From: an uncultured Opitutaceae bacterium
GTDB taxonomy: Bacteria; Verrucomicrobiota; Verrucomicrobiia; Opitutales; Opitutaceae
Assembly: GCA_937902865.1 (NCBI GenBank)
Contig: CALFNJ010000502.1
Location: forward strand, 1 to 6,080
Direction of reading: 5' to 3'
Length of the DNA stretch: 6,080 nucleotides
Part shown: positions 1 to 3,140 of the stretch, in pieces
Numbering within the stretch: position 1 is the first letter of the stretch
How the letters are laid out: the number at the start of each line of letters is the position of its first letter
Program-made: the position numbers and the translations under genes
Notes under the pieces: generated by a model
Databases searched by the model: none
Seen by the model: the letters and a program-made list of their open reading frames with translations, nothing else
Told to the model about the DNA's origin: nothing

Positions 1-1
1 C

Positions 2-49
2 TGGGTGGTCAACGACCACAGCTCTGACGCCTCCGAAACCCGCGCCTAG
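2..49 (+). CDS. C-terminal end of probable tyrosine autokinase (CpsD/Wzc type), partial
   Basis: Only the last 15 codons before a TAG at 47-49 are in the window, reading WVVNDHSSDASETRA. On their own they identify nothing. The same frame continues after the stop with LANLRAADCPLVGAVLNRER (50-109), which closely resembles the final strand-and-helix region of CpsD/CapB/Wzc BY-kinases, where a run like L..L...G.pvlGvVLN precedes a tyrosine-rich tail. Such kinases sit at the inner membrane and control polymerisation and export of exopolysaccharide through cyclic autophosphorylation, which fits the two export genes that follow. The kinase core and Walker motifs lie outside the window. The stop falls earlier than expected, so the gene is either naturally shortened, carries a nonsense mutation, or contains a base error. 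Identification is inference from a short stretch. Confidence 0.45.
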   Translation, partial: WVVNDHSSDASETRA

Positions 50-91
50 CTCGCGAATCTGCGCGCCGCTGACTGCCCCCTCGTCGGCGCC

Positions 92-1186
92 GTGCTCAAC
101 CGCGAGCGCACCGTACCCGTCCAGGAACGCTACAGCCGCTGGTTCGCGACCGCGACCGCCGCCGTGACGATGGCATTCGTCTTCGTCGGACATCCTTCAC
201 GCGCGACAGCGGCCGAAACAGCTCCGGCGGCGACGGTGCAGTCGGCGACCTTTTCCGTCGTTGATCCAAGTCAGCGCGCGGACTGGCAGAAGCGGCTGAC
301 GCTCGGGCCCGGCGACATGCTCCGCTTTCAACTCTATGGATCGCCGGATCTCACGCGCGAGGACGTGCCGGTCGATCCTGACGGCCGCGTTTCGTATCTC
401 GAGGCGGAGAACGTCGCCGCGACCGGCCTGACGGTGGACGAGCTCCGTGACCGCGTGACGACCGCGCTCGCGAAATACCGCCGCACGCCGCAAGTCGCGA
501 TCTCGCCGCTCTCCTTTCACAGCAAGCATTACTACCTGCTCGGTTCCGTCATGCAGCGCGGCGTGTATCCGCTCGACCGGCCGATCACGATTATCGAGGC
601 GGTCGCGCGCGCGCACGGCTTCGAGACGAGCATTTCCCGCGGCAACGTCATCGAGACGACCGATTTCAGCCACAGCTTCATCGAGCGCCACGGCAAGCGC
701 ATGCCGGTGGATTTCGACAAGCTCTTCGTCCACGGCGACCTCTCGCAGAACGTCGTGCTCGAACCCGACGACTATCTCTACTTTCCCGCCGGTGCGGCCG
801 GCGCGGTCTACGTGTTGGGCGAGGTCCGCACGCCGGGCGCGGTTTCCTTCGACGATCAGACCAGCGTCCTGACCGCCATTGCCAATCGCGGCGGGTTCAC
901 CGAGCGCGCCTGGAAACAGCGGGTGCTCGTGATCCGCAATTCCCAACTCCAACCGGAGACATTCCGCGTCAACGCCTACGGCGCGCTCGAGGGCAAGAAC
1001 ACCAATCTCGAACTCCAGCCCGGCGACGTTGTTTATATCAGCAATCGTCCCTGGGCCCGCGCGGAAGAACTGCTCGACCGCGCCGCCTCGGCCTTCGTCG
1101 AGTCGGCCGTCATCACCTGGACCAGCATCCATGTCGGTGCCGGTGTGCCTGACGCGATCGGGACCTCGACCACGGTGACGCCATGA
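92..1186 (+). CDS. Wza-like polysaccharide export protein (Poly_export + two SLBB domains)
   Basis: Predicted periplasmic/outer-membrane component of an exopolysaccharide or capsule export channel, 364 aa. The first ~40 residues form a Sec signal peptide: arginine-rich n-region (residues 1-17), hydrophobic core FATATAAVTMAFVFVG (18-33), and an A-T-A cleavage site after residue 40. A Poly_export domain covers about 69-142, with the GPGD motif (72-75) and VDPDGRVSYL (94-103). Two SLBB beta-grasp domains follow at about 146-190 (YYLLGSVMQRGVYPL) and 239-285 (VYVLGEVRTPGAV), and a last LQPGDVVYIS motif near 308-317. There is no lipobox and no cysteine, unlike E. coli Wza. GTG at 92 is chosen because it gives a complete signal peptide, although no Shine-Dalgarno is visible and the codon lies within kinase-like sequence. 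ATG at 170 would leave a signal peptide that is too short. The stop overlaps the next start (ATGA). Family assignment is secure; the exact start is not. Confidence 0.85.
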   Translation: MLNRERTVPVQERYSRWFATATAAVTMAFVFVGHPSRATAAETAPAATVQSATFSVVDPSQRADWQKRLTLGPGDMLRFQLYGSPDLTREDVPVDPDGRVSYLEAENVAATGLTVDELRDRVTTALAKYRRTPQVAISPLSFHSKHYYLLGSVMQRGVYPLDRPITIIEAVARAHGFETSISRGNVIETTDFSHSFIERHGKRMPVDFDKLFVHGDLSQNVVLEPDDYLYFPAGAAGAVYVLGEVRTPGAVSFDDQTSVLTAIANRGGFTERAWKQRVLVIRNSQLQPETFRVNAYGALEGKNTNLELQPGDVVYISNRPWARAEELLDRAASAFVESAVITWTSIHVGAGVPDAIGTSTTVTP

Positions 1187-2379
1187 ACTCTCCCTCCGAC
1201 CAAGGTAGGGACGGGCGGCCCGCCCATCCGTCTGCGACTCAGCCGTCGTTTAAATCCCGCCGCAGCCTCCTCGGCTTCGCCGCAGCTGTCGCCTCCTCTG
1301 CCATCTTCCTCTCCGGCTGCTTCAACAACCCGATGCCGCAGGCGAAGTCGCCAGTGGCGGCGATGATGGCGGGAGCCAGGCCCGCGGTGCTCGAACCGGC
1401 GCCGGCGCCGCGGCTCGATCCCGCGCTGCTCAAGCCGAGCGATACGGTCTTTCACGTTGGCCCGGGCGATGAGCTCGAGCTCGAGGTAATGGGCGATCCG
1501 GCGAGCCGGGCCAAGGTCACGGTCGGACCCGATGGGAAAATCTATTACTATCTGCTGCCGGGCATCGACGTCTGGGGCCTGACGCTGCCTGAGGTGCGCG
1601 ATCGCCTCGGCGAGCAGATGAAGAAATTCGTCCGCGAAAAGCCGGTCGTGTCCGTTACGCTGCGTAACGTCGCGAGCCAGCGGGTCTGGGTGCTCGGACG
1701 GGTCACGAGCCCGGGCATCTTCACGCTGAACGGCCCCACCACCCTGCTCGACGCGCTGGCGCAGGCCGGCGGGCTTTCGGCCTCGTCGCCCTATGCCGCG
1801 TTCGCCGCGAGCCTGGGCGTGCCGATTCCGCCGGGCGGTCCCGCCGAAGCGGCGGATCTGGCGCACAGCTTCGTCATCCGCCGCGGCGAGGTGCTCCCGG
1901 TGGATTTCAAGGAACTGCTCCGCGACGGCGAATTGTCACAGAACATCTATCTCCAGCCGGATGACTTCATCTTTCTGCCCTCGGTGCGCACGCCGCAGGT
2001 CCACATTCTTGGAGCAGTCAATCAGCCGCACTCGGAGCGCATGGCCGGCTCGCTCACCGTGATCCAGGCGATTGCGCTCTGCGCCGGCACGGCGCCGCAG
2101 GCCTGCCTGGAAAACGTCGCGATCCTCCGCGGCTCGATGGCGCAGCCGCAGATCGCGATCGTCCGGGTCGACCAGATCCTCAAGGGCCAGGCGCCCGACG
2201 TGAAGCTCGAGCCGGGCGACATCCTCTACGTGCCGTACAACCCCGAGCGGATCATGTCGCGCTACGTGAATCTCATTCTCGACACCTTCGCCCGCACCGT
2301 CGGCATCAACGCCGGCGCCCGGATCGTCTCGGGCAACTCCACCCCGATCGGCATCGGCGTCACCGTTTCACCGCGATAG
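1183..2379 (+). CDS. Wza-like polysaccharide export lipoprotein (Poly_export + SLBB domains)
   Basis: Second outer-membrane polysaccharide export protein, 398 aa, paralogous to its upstream neighbour. A lipoprotein signal peptide is clear: hydrophobic segment LLGFAAAVASSAIFLSGC with a lipobox LSGC, so Cys46 would be lipidated. The n-region is unusually long (24 residues) and ends in SRRSLLG, which resembles a twin-arginine motif. A Poly_export domain spans about 88-162 (HVGPGDELELEV at 91-102, VGPDGKIYYYLLPG at 114-127). SLBB-like domains follow at about 167-212 (RVWVLGRVTSPGIFTL) and 273-318 (VHILGAVNQP). A final motif LEPGDILYVPYNP lies near the C-terminus. Residues 228-266 match residues 194-232 of the upstream protein closely (shared HSF, PVDF, LSQN, PDD), showing duplication. 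The ATG overlaps the upstream TGA by four bases, so translation is probably coupled; no other in-frame start precedes the signal peptide. A GTAG-headed palindrome encodes residues 8-16. Confidence 0.88.
   Translation: MNSPSDQGRDGRPAHPSATQPSFKSRRSLLGFAAAVASSAIFLSGCFNNPMPQAKSPVAAMMAGARPAVLEPAPAPRLDPALLKPSDTVFHVGPGDELELEVMGDPASRAKVTVGPDGKIYYYLLPGIDVWGLTLPEVRDRLGEQMKKFVREKPVVSVTLRNVASQRVWVLGRVTSPGIFTLNGPTTLLDALAQAGGLSASSPYAAFAASLGVPIPPGGPAEAADLAHSFVIRRGEVLPVDFKELLRDGELSQNIYLQPDDFIFLPSVRTPQVHILGAVNQPHSERMAGSLTVIQAIALCAGTAPQACLENVAILRGSMAQPQIAIVRVDQILKGQAPDVKLEPGDILYVPYNPERIMSRYVNLILDTFARTVGINAGARIVSGNSTPIGIGVTVSPR
1205..1229. repeat. GTAG-headed REP-like palindrome inside the exporter coding sequence
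   Basis: GTAG (1205-1208) is followed directly by an inverted repeat, GGACGGGCGG (1209-1218) and CCGCCCATCC (1220-1229), pairing at 9 of 10 positions around a single central base. A conserved GTAG followed by an imperfect palindrome is the known form of REP elements handled by RAYT transposases. It lies nine codons after the start of the lipoprotein gene and is translated in frame as part of an unusually long signal n-region. Confidence 0.55.
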
Positions 2380-2404
2380 CGACAAGCGGTCGCGTGAAAA
2401 AAGG

Positions 2405-2441
2405 AACGGCGAGCCCCGCCACATGGGCTCGCCGTTTTTTT
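2405..2441 (+). terminator. Rho-independent terminator of the export operon
   Basis: A perfect 12-bp stem, AACGGCGAGCCC (2405-2416) and GGGCTCGCCGTT (2425-2436), closes an 8-base loop and runs into seven T residues (2435-2441). It starts 26 bases after the stop of the lipoprotein gene, the expected place. Six A residues at 2397-2402 stand just before the stem, so on the minus strand the structure is followed by a U tract as well and could work in both directions. Confidence 0.92.
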
Positions 2442-2480
2442 GCGTGCACAAATCAGTCGGCGATGCGCGCCGCAGCGGCG

Positions 2481-2572
2481 GCAGATTCGGATTAATTGGC
2501 CGCAAGAGGCGCACAGGACGCAAAAAAGAAGGGATCGGTTTTGAGTCGTCTGCACCTCTGCGGCTATTCCTC
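2481..2572. repeat. Dispersed ~91-bp hairpin repeat, copy 1 (diverged)
   Basis: It begins with GCAGATT (2481-2487), holds TGGCCGCAAGAGGCGCA (2497-2513) and the partly complementary TGCACCTCTGCGGCTA (2551-2566), and ends with ATTCCTC (2566-2572). It aligns along its length with the segment at 2815-2905, with a few short gaps, in the same orientation. The stem has a gap and several mismatches, so this copy appears decayed. The motif family of CCGCAAAGAGGCGCAAA type recurs between genes of many environmental bacteria, as far as I recall. Confidence 0.6.
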
Positions 2573-2585
2573 CGGAGTACGTCCC

Positions 2586-2618
2586 CTGCAGTATATGCAG
2601 CAGCAGCACTTGCTGCTG
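2586..2618. repeat. Two adjacent small palindromes
   Basis: CTGCA (2586-2590) and TGCAG (2596-2600) flank five bases, and CAGCAGCA (2601-2608) with TGCTGCTG (2611-2618) forms an 8-bp stem around two bases. They sit between two larger repeats. No function is evident; they may be the remnant of another element. Confidence 0.4.
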
Positions 2619-2647
2619 AGCTGTGTGGCTGAGATCGAAGGTTTGAT

Positions 2648-2719
2648 GTAGGGGCGTTCCTTGCGGACGCCCGGTTTGAGCCTCGAACCACGGAGGGCGT
2701 CCGCGAGGAACGCCCCTAC
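2648..2719. repeat. Inverted pair of GTAG-headed REP-like elements
   Basis: The left arm at 2648-2672 starts GTAGGGGCGTTCC and ends GGACGCCC; the right arm at 2695-2719 is its reverse complement at 24 of 25 positions, and the single difference still allows a G:U pair. Each arm is itself a hairpin (GGGCGTTCC, loop TTGC, GGACGCCC). The arms are separated by 22 bases. Two REP units facing each other are a standard arrangement of REP doublets (BIME-like). The structure could also work as a factor-independent transcription or RNA-stability barrier, which is inference. Confidence 0.8.
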
Positions 2720-2814
2720 GCCGACAGTTGCGCCAGGACGCGGCGCCCGACTGGGCCACAGCTTTGGGACATCCTGTTCATCGGTCGCTAGCCTCAAGCG
2801 AGGCTGCGGACGTC

Positions 2815-2905
2815 GCAGATTGGTTGGCCGCAAAGAGGCGCAAACGACGCGAAAAGAGGCAGTTATCCTTTTTGCGTTTTCTGCGCCTTTTTGCGGCCAT
2901 CCCTC
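2815..2905. repeat. Dispersed ~91-bp hairpin repeat, copy 2 (well conserved stem)
   Basis: It begins with GCAGATT (2815-2821) and ends with ATCCCTC (2899-2905), like copy 1. TGGCCGCAAAGAGGCGCA (2825-2842) pairs with TGCGCCTTTTTGCGGCCA (2882-2899) at 17 of 18 positions. Inner A-rich and T-rich tracts (around 2843-2860 and 2867-2880) can extend the stem imperfectly, so the whole element folds as one long hairpin. It encodes nothing recognisable and looks like a non-autonomous REP- or MITE-like element. Confidence 0.75.
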
Positions 2906-2935
2906 GCTTGAAACAAACCTGAAGGCGGATCGGAA

Positions 2936-3030
2936 GGTGGAGCGTGTTGTCCCCAACGCGCTGGAATTGCTATCGGTGTCTAAATTCTGACGGAGCGAAC
3001 AACGCGTTGGGGACAACGCGTTCCACCTAC
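2936..3030. repeat. Inverted REP-like pair, CGCGTTG/CAACGCG type
   Basis: The left arm 2936-2963 (starting GGTGGAGCGTGTTGTCCCC) and the right arm 3000-3027 are reverse complements at 25 of 28 positions, and all three differences are compatible with G:U pairing. Each arm also folds by itself: in the right arm CAACGCG and CGCGTTG-type halves flank a four-base loop. The right arm ends in CCTAC, so it carries the GTAG head on the minus strand; the left arm has GAAG instead (2933-2936). The arms are 36 bases apart. Confidence 0.75.
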
Positions 3031-3081
3031 GGGAGGCGTGTCAGACAAACACTGACAAAAAAATCTGCCGGGCGCTGACGC

Positions 3082-3087
3082 GATAAT
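3082..3087 (+). promoter_or_regulatory. Possible -10 box for the GH9 gene
   Basis: GATAAT differs from TATAAT at one position and lies 53 bases before the chosen GH9 start, in the short repeat-free segment after the last palindrome. No good -35 box stands at normal spacing: the nearest, CTGACA at 3052-3057, is 24 bases away, which is too far. Weak call. Confidence 0.2.
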
Positions 3088-3125
3088 CGGACCGACACGG
3101 CTACAGGAGAAAAACGCCGACCCCT

Positions 3126-3129
3126 AGGA
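3126..3129 (+). promoter_or_regulatory. Ribosome binding site deciding the GH9 start
   Basis: AGGA lies 11 bases before ATG at 3141, a usable spacing. The alternative in-frame ATG at 3129 overlaps it, and the stronger AGGAG at 3105-3109 lies 19 bases before 3129, too far for good initiation. This favours 3141. Confidence 0.4.
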
Positions 3130-3140
3130 TGGGCGGCGTC

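Larger units (their letters stand above)
2380..3140. other. Intergenic region packed with palindromic repeats, no credible gene
   Basis: This stretch separates the export operon from the GH9 gene. Besides the terminator it holds two copies of a ~91-bp hairpin element, two large GTAG-type inverted pairs and several small hairpins, so much of the sequence from 2481 to 3030 can fold. Open frames crossing it on either strand have arginine/serine-rich, repeat-derived translations, no ribosome binding site and no recognisable domain. A-rich and T-rich tracts inside the repeats lower the GC content relative to the flanking genes. The promoter of the GH9 gene must lie towards its right end. Confidence 0.8.

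Noticed and set aside
197..1866. Long minus-strand open frames (197-1132 and 1033-1866) opposite the exporter genes
   Set aside because: They are antisense shadows with R/G/A-rich translations and no domain; the + strand has strong Poly_export and SLBB motifs.
2481..2905. Insertion sequence bounded by two direct copies
   Set aside because: The 242 bases between the copies encode no transposase and contain another independent palindrome, so this is not a composite or autonomous element.
2423..2990. Short + strand frames at 2423-2632, 2661-2990 and 2728-2922
   Set aside because: The first begins inside the terminator hairpin; the others start within or cross repeats. None has a ribosome binding site or recognisable protein features.
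2564..3016. A 150-codon minus-strand frame through the repeat island
   Set aside because: It reads through three palindromic elements, has no ribosome binding site, and its composition is what such repeats yield when translated.
2481..3030. CRISPR array
   Set aside because: The repeats are palindromes of different types with irregular spacing and only two copies of any one kind; there are no uniform repeat-spacer units and no cas genes.
3052..3087. Complete sigma-70 promoter made of CTGACA and GATAAT
   Set aside because: The spacer is 24 bases, well beyond the usual 16-18, so only the -10-like box is kept as a weak call.
3129..3131. ATG at 3129 as the GH9 start
   Set aside because: It overlaps the AGGA that suits ATG 3141, and its own nearest purine-rich site is 19 bases away. 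It would only add MGGV and cannot be fully excluded.
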